A stretch of DNA of 64,000 nt, taken from BOG-1155 sp050012495 (lineage in GTDB: Bacteria; Desulfobacterota; Syntrophorhabdia; Syntrophorhabdales; WCHB1-27). Position numbers and translations under genes: made by a program. The notes beneath the pieces were generated by a model that worked only from the letters and a program-made list of their open reading frames with translations, was not told the DNA's origin and ran no database searches. Shown piece by piece: positions 50,120 to 58,610 of this stretch; position 1 is the stretch's first letter; each line of letters begins with the position of its first letter. The DNA is taken from contig JBEKHB010000005.1 in the NCBI GenBank assembly GCA_050012495.1, positions 1 through 64,000 of the forward strand. The letters are read 5' to 3'.

Positions 50120-51709
50120 ATGGCTGAAGAGAAACTGAGACAGGAAGAGCTGCTAAAGGTCGACTACGAACCTGCTGCAAGAGACTGGGCAGATCCGTCT
50201 GTGACGTTCAAGAAGGGGACGTATAGCTACGGCGCTCCTCTCAAGCACCAGAAATACCTTGGCTTGCCTAAGCAGCGGGAATGGCAGCCCACTGACCCGG
50301 ACTGGAAGCTTCCTGAGAATTGGAAAGAGATCATACTCGAGGGGATGGGGAAGCTTTTGAAGAGGCACCGCTCCTTCAAGCTCTATCTCGATATCTGCGT
50401 GCGGTGCGGCGCCTGCGCCGACAAGTGCCATTACTTTATCGGCTCAGGCGACCCGAGGAACATGCCTGTGCTCCGCGCCGAGCTCCTACGTTCCGTCTAC
50501 CGCCGGTATTTCACCACGGCGGGGAAGGTTTTCGGTCGTCTCGCAGGCGCCAGGGACCTGACTGAGGAGGTGCTGAAAGAGTGGTTCTATTACTTCTTTC
50601 AGTGCACCGAATGCCGCCGTTGTTCCGTTTACTGCCCCTATGGCATAGATACGGCTGAGATCACCATGATGGGAAGGGAGCTCCTCAATCTGGTCGGCTG
50701 CAACCTTCAGTGGGTCGTGGAGCCGGCCTCCAACTGCTTCAGGACAGGGAACCATCTCGGCATTCCCCCGCATGCGATGAAAGAGACGCTCCGGTTTGCC
50801 GTGGACGAGCTGAAGGACATAACAGGTCTGACGGTGAATCTGCCCATCAACAAGAAGGGTGCCGAGATACTTTTTGTCGCCCCCTCCGCAGATTTCTTTG
50901 CAAATCCCCATTGGTTCACGCTTCTCGGCTACCTTGCCCTCTTTCACGAAATCGGCATTGACTACACATGGAGCACCTATGCTTCTGAGGGTGGAAACTT
51001 CGGCCTCTTCCATTCAAGCGAGCTCGTGAAACGCCTCAATGCCAAGATATATGCCGAGGCCAAGAGACTCGGCGTGAAGTGGGTCCTGGGAGGAGAGTGC
51101 GGCCACATGTGGCGTGTCCTCCACCAGTACATGGACACCCTAAACGGACCGGCCGATTTCCTGGAGGAGCCTGTGTCGCCCATAACAGGGACACGGTTCG
51201 AGAACGCACGATCGACCAAGATGGTCCACATCGCCGAGTTCACGGCAGATCTCATAAAACACGGCAAATTGAAACTCGACCCGTCGAGGAACGATAAGGT
51301 TCGGATCACGTTTCATGACTCCTGCAACCCGGCCCGCGCCATGGGGCTCTTTGAGGAGCCTCGCTTTATCCTCAAAAACGTCGCCAACCATTTCTATGAG
51401 ATGCCGGAAAACACGATCAGGGAGAAGACGTTCTGCTGCGGGAGCGGGGCGGGCCTCGGCGCTGACGAGAACATGGAGATGAGGCTGCGCGGCGGCTACC
51501 CGCGGGCCAATGCAGTCAGGTACGTAAAGGAGAGGCACGGGGTAAATATGCTGGCCTGCATGTGCGCGATCGACAAGGCATCGCTGACGCCCCTTCTTGA
51601 GTACTGGGTCCCCGGGGTCGAGGTGGGGGGCGTGCATGAATTCGTGGGCAATGCCCTCGTCATGACGGGGGAGTCGCGGACGACAAACTTGAGGGGTGAG
51701 CCTTTGTGA
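50120..51709 (+). CDS. dsrK: DsrK, heterodisulfide-reductase-like subunit of DsrMKJOP
   Basis: DsrK, 529 residues, carries the special 4Fe-4S site thought to reduce the DsrC trisulfide. Ferredoxin motifs are CVRCGACADKCHYF near 94 and CTECRRCSVYCPYGIDTAEI near 162. The catalytic domain has HDSCNPARAMGLFEEPR near 397, FCCGSGAGLGADEN near 437 and ACMCAIDKASL near 483. It begins 43 bp after dsrM with CTGGGATGGC as start context. Confidence 0.95.
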   Translation: MAEEKLRQEELLKVDYEPAARDWADPSVTFKKGTYSYGAPLKHQKYLGLPKQREWQPTDPDWKLPENWKEIILEGMGKLLKRHRSFKLYLDICVRCGACADKCHYFIGSGDPRNMPVLRAELLRSVYRRYFTTAGKVFGRLAGARDLTEEVLKEWFYYFFQCTECRRCSVYCPYGIDTAEITMMGRELLNLVGCNLQWVVEPASNCFRTGNHLGIPPHAMKETLRFAVDELKDITGLTVNLPINKKGAEILFVAPSADFFANPHWFTLLGYLALFHEIGIDYTWSTYASEGGNFGLFHSSELVKRLNAKIYAEAKRLGVKWVLGGECGHMWRVLHQYMDTLNGPADFLEEPVSPITGTRFENARSTKMVHIAEFTADLIKHGKLKLDPSRNDKVRITFHDSCNPARAMGLFEEPRFILKNVANHFYEMPENTIREKTFCCGSGAGLGADENMEMRLRGGYPRANAVRYVKERHGVNMLACMCAIDKASLTPLLEYWVPGVEVGGVHEFVGNALVMTGESRTTNLRGEPL

Positions 51710-51747
51710 CCGGCTAAAAGCCGCCACGCGTTGCTGCAGAGGAAACG

Positions 51748-52143
51748 ATGTACAACAAGCCCTTGATCCTCACTATCATCATAGTCGTTCTCGCAGGCCT
51801 CGCCGCGCCTTTCATCTACGCGCGGATGGGTACGGGCGCCGCAGGGCCGCCTAGGCTTGCGCCTCCGCCGGGGGGAGAGAAACGTTGCGTCGAGTCGAAA
51901 GAGTACATGCGGGAGCACCACGTGGACTTATTGATGAGATGGAGAGATTCCAGGGTACGCGAGGGTGCGCTCAAGTATGTCGCCTCAGACGGCAGGGGGT
52001 ACGTGATGGGCCTCACGACGACGTGCATCGGCTGCCATTCGAACAAAGCCGACTTCTGTGATCGTTGCCATGATTACGCATCGGTGCACCCCCGCTGCTG
52101 GGACTGCCATACATTCCCCGAAAAGGGAGACACGGCGAAATGA
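51748..52143 (+). CDS. dsrJ: DsrJ, periplasmic triheme cytochrome c
   Basis: DsrJ, 131 residues. An N-terminal membrane anchor (residues 5-25) is followed by a periplasmic domain with exactly three CxxCH haem motifs: CIGCH, CDRCH and CWDCH between about residues 93 and 117. This is the usual three-haem DsrJ and implies a Gram-negative periplasm. It overlaps dsrO by four bases (ATGA). Confidence 0.94.
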   Translation: MYNKPLILTIIIVVLAGLAAPFIYARMGTGAAGPPRLAPPPGGEKRCVESKEYMREHHVDLLMRWRDSRVREGALKYVASDGRGYVMGLTTTCIGCHSNKADFCDRCHDYASVHPRCWDCHTFPEKGDTAK

Positions 52144-52877
52144 CGAGAAGAGAATTTTTACAGCTCCTGGCGCTCTCCGGCTTCGGCCTCGTCGCACCTG
52201 CCGGCATGCTCAAGGGTGAAGGGACAGGCAAAAAGACGCCCAAAAAATGGGCAATGGTCGTCGACATTTTCAAGTGCGCCAAAAAGGAAGGGTGCACGGA
52301 GTGCATAGAGGCCTGCCACCGCATCCACAACGTGCCGAATATTCCCGATGCCGGGAGGCAGATCACGTGGATATGGACCTCCCCCTTTGATGCGCTTTTC
52401 CCCGAGCAGCCCGCCTATGTGGAGGCGTTGAGGGGCCGACAGATTATGGCCCTCTGCAACCACTGCGAAAACCCGCCTTGTGTGGCCGTCTGCCCCACAA
52501 AGGCGACTTTTAAAAGGGACGATGGCATTGTCATGATGGATTACCACCGGTGCATCGGCTGCCGGTACTGCATGGCCGCCTGCCCTTACGGCGCGCGGAG
52601 CTTCAACTGGCAGGACCCGCGGCCCTTTATTCACGCCATTGATAAGGGATATCCGACGCGCACCAAAGGGGTAGTAGAGAAGTGCAACTTTTGTGATGAG
52701 CGACTGGCCAGAGGTCTGGTTCCCGCCTGTGTCGATGCGTGCAAAGGAACGTGCCTCGCCTTCGGGGACTTGAACGACGAACAGTCAGCCGTGAGGCGCC
52801 TGCTTGGCTCCCGACCTGCGATGCAGCGGAAGCCTGAGCTGGGAACGCGGCCGAAGGTATTTTATCTGTTGGCATAA
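52140..52877 (+). CDS. dsrO: DsrO, periplasmic iron-sulfur protein with Tat signal
   Basis: DsrO, 245 residues. The N-terminus MTRREFLQLLALSGFGLV is a twin-arginine signal, so the protein is exported folded. Four cysteine groups bind 4Fe-4S clusters: CAKKEGCTECIEACHRI near 44, CNHCENPPCVAVCPTKAT, CIGCRYCMAACPYG near 140 and CNFCDERLARGLVPACVDAC near 182. It connects DsrJ and DsrP on the periplasmic side. Confidence 0.94.
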   Translation: MTRREFLQLLALSGFGLVAPAGMLKGEGTGKKTPKKWAMVVDIFKCAKKEGCTECIEACHRIHNVPNIPDAGRQITWIWTSPFDALFPEQPAYVEALRGRQIMALCNHCENPPCVAVCPTKATFKRDDGIVMMDYHRCIGCRYCMAACPYGARSFNWQDPRPFIHAIDKGYPTRTKGVVEKCNFCDERLARGLVPACVDACKGTCLAFGDLNDEQSAVRRLLGSRPAMQRKPELGTRPKVFYLLA

Positions 52878-52920
52878 CGTGGCATAACAATAGGTTGTCG
52901 AGCACGGGAGGCAAGAGATC

Positions 52921-54078
52921 ATGATTGAAAAGGCGCTGAAAGGCGGCAAGGGTTATCGGGCGTGGCTCCTCTTTCTGCTCGCCGTCGCCGCTGCCGGTTT
53001 TCTCTCTTATCTCCACCAATGGAGCCATGGCCTTTCCATTACGGGCCTCAGCCGCAGTGTCTCCTGGGGCCTCTACATCGCGAACTTCACCTTCTTCGTA
53101 GGCGTCGCCGCCTCGGCGGTCACCGTCGTGCTTCCCTACTACCTCCATAGTGTGAAGGAGTTCGGGAAAATTACGATACTCGGCGAGTTCCTCGCCGTCC
53201 CTGCGGTCATCATGTCGCTCCTCTTTATCATCGTTGACCTGGGACGGCCTGACCGCGCCTTCAATCTTATCCTTTACCCCTCGCCCCAGTCATTGCTCTT
53301 CTGGGATATGATCGCCCTCAACGGGTACCTGCTCCTGAATCTTTTCATCGGGTGGTCCACCCTCGACGCCGAGGTGAAGGATGAGAAGCCGCTCCCCTGG
53401 GTGCGGTTCCTCATCCTGCTATCCTTACCGTGGGCGGTCAGCATCCATACGGTGACCGCATTCATCTACCAGGGTCTTGTAGCCAGACCGCTCTGGCATA
53501 CACCCTTGTGGGCGCCGCGGTTTCTCGCCTCCGCCTTTGCCTCCGGTCCCGCCCTTCTCATCCTGATGTCGCTTTTGATCCGGCGGATCACTCGCTTCGA
53601 CCCCGGATGCGGAGCCATCCAGAAGGTCGCCACCATCGCCACGTATGCCCTTCTCGTCAACATCTTCCTGCTCCTCGTTGAGCTTTTCACCACGCTGTAC
53701 GGCGGCGTCCCCGGGGACGTCGTGCATCTCCGCTACCTTTTCCTCGGTATCGACGGCCATCACGCCCTCGTGCCATGGATATGGCTCTCCATGGTATTGA
53801 TGGGTGGATCCGCTGGCGCCCTCCTCAGCACCCGGCTGCGCCGGCGCGAAGGCGTCCTGGCCCTGATCTGTGCCGCTATCATCGTGGGTGTCTGGATAGA
53901 CAAGGGCCTCGGCCTAGTCGTTCCGGGGTTTATCCCCTCCCCTCTCGGCGAGATCACCGAGTACGGGCCAACCCTCCCCGAGGTACTGATCACCACGGGG
54001 ATCTGGGCCTTCGGCGTCCTCATCATTACCCTGCTCTACCGAATAGCCATATATGTGAAGCTTCAAGAGGCCGAGTAA
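52921..54078 (+). CDS. dsrP: DsrP, NrfD-like membrane subunit of DsrMKJOP
   Basis: DsrP, 385 residues, an integral-membrane quinone-interacting protein of the NrfD/PsrC family with about ten hydrophobic segments. SWGLYIANFTFFVGVAASAVTVV near 43 and LVELFTTLYGG near 256 fit the family. It closes the dsrMKJOP block and is convergent with the metallophosphoesterase gene, leaving only an 18-bp gap. Confidence 0.94.
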   Translation: MIEKALKGGKGYRAWLLFLLAVAAAGFLSYLHQWSHGLSITGLSRSVSWGLYIANFTFFVGVAASAVTVVLPYYLHSVKEFGKITILGEFLAVPAVIMSLLFIIVDLGRPDRAFNLILYPSPQSLLFWDMIALNGYLLLNLFIGWSTLDAEVKDEKPLPWVRFLILLSLPWAVSIHTVTAFIYQGLVARPLWHTPLWAPRFLASAFASGPALLILMSLLIRRITRFDPGCGAIQKVATIATYALLVNIFLLLVELFTTLYGGVPGDVVHLRYLFLGIDGHHALVPWIWLSMVLMGGSAGALLSTRLRRREGVLALICAAIIVGVWIDKGLGLVVPGFIPSPLGEITEYGPTLPEVLITTGIWAFGVLIITLLYRIAIYVKLQEAE

Positions 54079-54096
54079 CAGCCCTTAAGTCTCAGG

Positions 54097-55740
54097 TTAT
54101 CGGAGACCTGAAACGATCGGAGATAGGCCCACGGCGAAATCACCGTCATGATTGATGACTGCCCAGGCAACGTGCGTGTCCGGGTCGATGCCGTACGTAC
54201 CAAGTCCGTAGCTTTCGTTCCATGCTCCACCTACAAAATGCGTGCTCTGCGGTCCGTAATCGGCGTCAACCGCGTTGATCCAGCCACCTTTGTCGTCCTT
54301 CGTCAGCAGGAAGAACTTTCCGCTTCCCATCTGGCTCATGCTAACCCCCGTGAGGCTCATTGAGAGGACATAGGTGTCTGTCTGGCCGCTCCCTAAGTTT
54401 TTTGCCATGCCCCAGAGGCTGAGGACGTCACTCTTCAGGCTTCCGCCCGCCTCTTGCAGGCTCGTCCAGCCCGTATCTATGGCCTGAGTTAAAAGGCGAC
54501 CGCTTCCGTCCACTGCTGTATTGCTGTAGGCGCCGGCGAGGATCTTTGCCGTCGTCGTCCCGAAACTGTCCTGCACCACGCTGTAGGATGTGCCCGCCTG
54601 TCCACCCACCAGGAACTCCTTGCCGTTGAGACTGTAGCCAAAGGTCTCCTGTTTAGTAAACACGAGGCTCGGGGTACTCGATATCAGGTACTCGCCCTTG
54701 CCGAGGGTCGCAAATACGTGCGCCGAGTAGTAATCGACCTTCACCCGGGGTCCGTCCACCGTGTAGATGTAATAACCGATTGTGTTGCGTTCCTGACGCA
54801 GGGAGGTTTCGCGGGTGGGGTTGTCGTACTTCACGTCATTGTTAATGCTGCCCGGCAGTTCTGAATTCCCTAGGGGGACGTAGAACTTATTGCTCTCGCT
54901 GCCGCTTATAATCTGCTGGACGGCCGAGGTGCCGTGAGGCGCCTGCACGATGGAGCGCTGATGGATGTGGTCGTGGCCGCTGATCAGATAACGCACGCCG
55001 CGGCCGGCCAGGCTGTCGATGAACTCCTTCTGCGCAAGTGGATTAGCCCCTGGGTTCACCCCCAGGAGGACATCCGTGTGGTTCTGGCCGATGAGGTTCT
55101 TGTGGCCGAAGACAAAGACGTGGCCGTTCATAGGTTTCCCCGCCAGGGTGCTGCTGATCCAACTCTGCTGGGAACTGATCGCATTGTTGTGCACATCGTA
55201 AGCGGTCCCGTCGGACGCTTTGCCATCGGTCGGAGTGAACTGATCGAGAAGCACAAATCGCGCATTACCGTAATCGAAGGAGTAGCTCAGGCCCTTCAAG
55301 TTGGTGCTGGGGCTGCTGAAGTGTGTCGCCCCGACCACATTGCTGCCGTTGCCCCGGGTTTGCGGGTAAAGACCCTGGAACTGGATCGCCGCATCTGCGG
55401 AGCTCTCGTGGTTGCCCCGAAACGGGTAGAAGCCAATGCCCGCGTTGTACAGGGCCCGGCTAGCTTTAGCCCGCTCGGCCAAAGCGGCGCTCGACCCGTT
55501 GTCCGTCAAGTCGCCGACCTGGACGACGAATTTTACGCCGGCCCTTATGATCTGCGGGTTGATCTGGTCGATAATCCCGACAGGGACCGAATTAGGGTTC
55601 TTGCCGTCAGTATCCGCGCCAATCCACTGGGTATCGCTCATGACTCCGAAACTCCACGGCGCCGCCCATACCCCCCCTGCTCCGATACAGACAGCGAACG
55701 CGAGGGCGCACGCTGCTTTGAACCAGAATAGTCGCTTCAT
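54097..55740 (-). CDS. Secreted metallophosphoesterase
   Basis: A 547-residue protein with a signal peptide (about residues 1-26, ending GGVWA). The metallophosphoesterase core has FGVMSDTQ near 31, VQVGDLTDNG near 75, FRGNHESS near 105, FVFGHKN near 204 and ISGHDHIHQ near 252, giving the dinuclear metal site residues. The C-terminal 270 residues form a beta-rich domain of unknown role. The start has AAAGGAGC upstream. The substrate is not predictable. Confidence 0.88.
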   Translation of the reverse strand: MKRLFWFKAACALAFAVCIGAGGVWAAPWSFGVMSDTQWIGADTDGKNPNSVPVGIIDQINPQIIRAGVKFVVQVGDLTDNGSSAALAERAKASRALYNAGIGFYPFRGNHESSADAAIQFQGLYPQTRGNGSNVVGATHFSSPSTNLKGLSYSFDYGNARFVLLDQFTPTDGKASDGTAYDVHNNAISSQQSWISSTLAGKPMNGHVFVFGHKNLIGQNHTDVLLGVNPGANPLAQKEFIDSLAGRGVRYLISGHDHIHQRSIVQAPHGTSAVQQIISGSESNKFYVPLGNSELPGSINNDVKYDNPTRETSLRQERNTIGYYIYTVDGPRVKVDYYSAHVFATLGKGEYLISSTPSLVFTKQETFGYSLNGKEFLVGGQAGTSYSVVQDSFGTTTAKILAGAYSNTAVDGSGRLLTQAIDTGWTSLQEAGGSLKSDVLSLWGMAKNLGSGQTDTYVLSMSLTGVSMSQMGSGKFFLLTKDDKGGWINAVDADYGPQSTHFVGGAWNESYGLGTYGIDPDTHVAWAVINHDGDFAVGLSPIVSGLR

Positions 55741-55974
55741 ACCGGTAGCTCCTTTTATATTCTTTGCGAGATTGCCGATCCGCGTTCACGATTCCTTTGG
55801 CGCCATCATCGCCTGTTGAGATTATAACCTCTTTTCGATGACAGGAGACCCTTGGTGTACGTCTTGTCTTTGAGGATTATATATCAGGTTTGTTGAGATG
55901 GAATGAACGGCGCGTCAAATGTCCGTCAAAATCTGCCGCCTGATATCATTTACCCATGTCCCGTTCTCTTGAAG
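55741..55974. other. Intergenic gap, nothing definite seen
   Basis: The 234 bp between the metallophosphoesterase start and the cassette region contain AT-rich segments and a TATATAAT-like sequence, but no well-spaced promoter, terminator, attC site or coding frame could be supported. Confidence 0.5.
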
Positions 55975-56719
55975 TTAACTGCTTTCCCCACAACTCGATA
56001 TTCCACGAGCGCCCTGATTTTTCCGCCTATCTGATGCTCTTATTGTTATTCGCACCCCCCCCTTAAGAGAATCGGGATCAGGAGGAAGCGTATTAAACGG
56101 CTTTACCTTGCCTACTAATACTACTATTCTTTCCGGAAGTTTCTTACTGCCCCAGATAATCCACCACAAGAACAGGCCGAAAATAATAGGGCAGGCAATG
56201 TAAATGGATAGGAATACGCATCTATAATCCTTCAGCAGCGGAATTTCGGGGATGAAGCGGAAATATCCCAAAATGCAAGCAAGACCATACCCAGCCAACA
56301 GTAACATAGAAAAAAAGGGTTGCGGATATCACGAAGGGTGTGCGAAAGTCAAAAAGAAGCTTCTGCGTTATGGATGACTCCCAATTCAATACGTTAGAAC
56401 CAAGCAGCGTATTGATTCGATTCTCTATGTCCCTTACATACGCCGCGTTGGTCATTAAATTTGCCATCTTTATGAGAAAGAAAAATGAAAATGCAAAAAA
56501 AAGATAAGGAACAAAAGTTATAACAACCTGTACGTTGAAAGGGTCGTTGGATCCTGAATCCCCTTTAATACTGAAGGCGAAAATAGCAGCCAAAAAGCCC
56601 AAAAAGATTTGGAAGTCTCTAATGATGGCATTCATTATAAGTCTAATCTCTTCCCTCAGGGCACCATACTCTGTCATCATTATTTCAATTATTTTCTCTT
56701 CTACATTCTCTTTTTCCAT
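55975..56719 (-). pseudogene. Cassette gene C: four-helix membrane protein split by a frameshift
   Basis: Two minus-strand frames join into one plausible protein of about 245 residues. The first runs from ATG 56719 (residues 1-137 shared, two membrane helices near 36-50 and 65-88). The second, from 56307 down, adds two more membrane helices. They meet at a run of seven T residues on the coding strand (56310-56316); deleting one T fuses ISATLF to SMLLLAGYG in frame. A second homopolymer of eight G (56056-56063) may shift the tail. It could be a sequencing error or a decayed gene. Function unknown. Confidence 0.7.
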
Positions 56720-56783
56720 AGATCAGCTCCCTTACCCGGTCTATGCTTCTATCGGTTCCGTACCTTTGTTGGGTCTACTCTTG

Positions 56784-56849
56784 TCATAACATGGTGCTCA
56801 CCGGCGTGGTGCGCTGTTCTGCCACGTCCGGTGCAGCTACTTGTTATAG
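56784..56849 (-). other. Integron attC site 1 (66 bp)
   Basis: On the minus strand the site begins CTATAACAAG at 56849, directly after the stop codon of cassette gene A, and ends GTTATGA at 56784-56790. Between them GCACCGGACGTGGC and GCACCACGCCGGTGAGC form the imperfect, bulged palindrome of an attC (59-base element). It is about 85% identical to attC site 2. Confidence 0.82.
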
Positions 56850-56851
56850 CT

Positions 56852-57481
56852 TCAGCTTTTTGCGTCAGGGAAACACCCTGTCATCCTTGCCATTATGACT
56901 ATCAAGTAGGGATACGATTGAAAACAAACAAAATCGCAGAACTCCGGTTCGTTGAGCACCTTGCCGACGGAATAGCCAAGCCCACCCGCCGGGAGGTTCA
57001 CCAAATTGAAGGCCGAGCCCGTAGGGTCACCATGAGTCAAGGAATTGAAGGTGTTACAAATTTCCTGAGCTTGCTTTGTGTCCACCTCTTTGTGCATGGT
57101 TGCCAGCATTTTTGCAAGACTGGGACGCTCTTTATGTCTCCAACCGCGTTGCCATAAAGCGACTTCTTGCGGTCTTTCATGTAGGTATGAAATGATAGCC
57201 ACTCGCTCAATGAGAGGGCGCATCAGAACAGCCGCCGCAAACAGATAGCCTTGGCGGACCAGTTCGCGAATACTTAACGCAAGATTGATACCCTGGGGAA
57301 TAATCTGACAAGCTGCCTTCTGCAAGTCATTCAGTTCGTTTTTGTGTGTGTAGGCTGCAATCTCGGCATTTGCTTCCAAGCAGGACAGAATAATCTGATC
57401 GAAGTGAAACACAGATTCTCTGCCAAGATACGGCTCGTCATCCGGGGTGAATACAGGTGATTGTTTCAAGTCCTCTTTCAT
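56852..57481 (-). CDS. Cassette gene A, protein of unknown function
   Basis: A 209-residue soluble, largely helical protein (MKEDLKQSPVFTPDDEPYLG at the start). It vaguely resembles DUF5677-type proteins with RPLIERVAIISYLHE near residue 105, but I do not claim membership. The ATG lies only 12 bases after the recombination site of attC 2 and the TGA only two bases before attC 1, the compact layout of an integron gene cassette. No promoter of its own is seen. Confidence 0.7.
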   Translation of the reverse strand: MKEDLKQSPVFTPDDEPYLGRESVFHFDQIILSCLEANAEIAAYTHKNELNDLQKAACQIIPQGINLALSIRELVRQGYLFAAAVLMRPLIERVAIISYLHERPQEVALWQRGWRHKERPSLAKMLATMHKEVDTKQAQEICNTFNSLTHGDPTGSAFNLVNLPAGGLGYSVGKVLNEPEFCDFVCFQSYPYLIVIMARMTGCFPDAKS

Positions 57482-57493
57482 CTTCTTTTCCTG

Positions 57494-57559
57494 CTATAAC
57501 AACATGCTCACCGGCGTGGCGCGCTGTTTTGCCACGTCCGGTGCAGCTATTCGTTAGCC
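57494..57559 (-). other. Integron attC site 2 (66 bp)
   Basis: On the minus strand it begins GGCTAACGAATAGC at 57559, three bases after the stop of cassette gene B, and ends GTTATAG at 57494-57500. The central palindrome pairs GCACCGGACGTGGC with GCGCCACGCCGGTGAGC. Same length as attC 1 and almost the same sequence, as expected in one array. Confidence 0.82.
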
Positions 57560-57562
57560 GTA

Positions 57563-58253
57563 TCAGTGCCCGCAGTATTTCCATATGAACTCACCCGCGA
57601 AATCAACAAACCAGCGAAAGATCTGATGCGCGCGATCAGCCACTTTGTCCGCCTCGGCTCTCATGTCCGCGTACCGCGGAATGGCCCAGATCTGTCGCAC
57701 GACAATGCTGTCGACAACGTCATCTGCGACTTTGAAATACCACAAATAGGCTGTGTCTCCTCGCGTTACGGATGAGGTTCGCGCTTCCTGACGTGCGGCT
57801 CTGTCGGCGATGGCTCGATTGATAAGCTTTCCACAACCGTAATAGTGAAAGGCCAGATTGTGGCGTACCTTGCCTACCAGCCGTTCAAACTCAGAATGGC
57901 ATGAGCCGTCGGGCAAGAACTGCGTAAGCTCATGAAACGATCTCTGGGTTTCCGCGTCGCATTGCCCCAAGAGACCCACTAGAAACTGATCTTTCTTGAT
58001 TTCCTCTATGACCTTTAGGCCTTCGTAAAGATGAGCGAGCTGCATCCTAATGAAGTACATTCCCGCCCCAGTCTGGCGAGGTTTTTTGGTGCTGGGTTGC
58101 TCCTTCTTCCAGTCGGAGAGGGCTTGGTTAGCCAGCGAGAGGTCGTTACAGGCCATCATCAGTTTCACGACAGTGTCTGCGGCCTGACCGCGGGTGTGTG
58201 GTGTGTCAAAGCTCAGAAATCGTGTACTGGTTCAGGCCATTTTCTCCGCTCAT
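57563..58253 (-). CDS. Cassette gene B, unknown protein with probable N-terminal frameshift
   Basis: The main frame (57563-58168, 201 residues from GTG) encodes a helical protein with no family I recognise. A better start is ATG 58253, ten bases after GTTAGCC, with MSGENGLNQYTI in another frame. The two frames overlap at 58209-58231, where one indel would join them to LSFDTPHTRGQAADTVVKLM of the main frame. The stop lies three bases before attC 2. Either the first exon-like stretch is shifted by a real mutation or sequencing error, or translation starts at GTG 58168. Confidence 0.6.
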
Positions 58254-58610
58254 CTTTCTTGGTGGCTAACAACTAACTATACAGACGAAACGCAGGTCAT
58301 ATTGGACATTCAAGAAGAATGATCGGTAATATCCAATATACGCCTCACCTCGCTCGCCGAAACAACGATTTAGATCACCCCTCTCCTATTCATTACCACG
58401 GGTACTTATTACATTTCAAGAGGAACTTCGGAATAAATAAGGAAGAAACTGCCGGACAGGTGCGGGTTCGGGCGCGACCCAGCAAGGCAATATGGAGCTG
58501 GGTGCCCCGCCTGTGGCCCTAAGGGCGTGGGTCGCAAGCGTTGAAACTGGTGGAACCGGGAAAGAGAGGCTGAAGGGGTGATTGTTTTCGTAAAAAGTCT
58601 AGAACTGCCT
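58254..58610. other. Non-coding structured gap beside the cassette array
   Basis: This 357-bp gap contains an 8-bp inverted repeat (ATATTGGA 58299-58306, TCCAATAT 58332-58339) and, at 58460-58570, a dense set of complementary segments. ACCCAGC (58477-58483) pairs with GCTGGGT (58497-58503), and GCGACCC (58474-58480) alternatively with GGGTCGC (58529-58535). The structured part begins GTGCG at 58460, the usual 5' end of group II introns, so a dead intron end is possible. No reverse transcriptase gene is present. Confidence 0.4.
58264..58270 (-). other. Lone attC/attI-type core site upstream of cassette gene B
   Basis: GTTAGCC on the minus strand is a perfect GTTRRRY core. It stands ten bases before the ATG of cassette gene B, the expected cassette boundary. 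No attC palindrome is found on its outer side, so it marks the end of the array, either the remnant of a lost attC or an attI-like junction. Confidence 0.45.

Noticed and set aside
40972..54078. Reverse (sulfur-oxidising) Dsr pathway
   Set aside because: DsrD is present, dsrEFH and dsrL are absent, and qmo/apr/sat are all in reductive-type context, so sulfate/sulfite reduction is favoured.
54090..54112. Bidirectional terminator between dsrP and the metallophosphoesterase
   Set aside because: Only a six-base stem overlapping a coding end and no T tract; too weak to annotate.
56609..57157. 182-codon plus-strand frame through the cassette region
   Set aside because: It runs across attC site 1 and opposes cassette genes; translation is uninformative.
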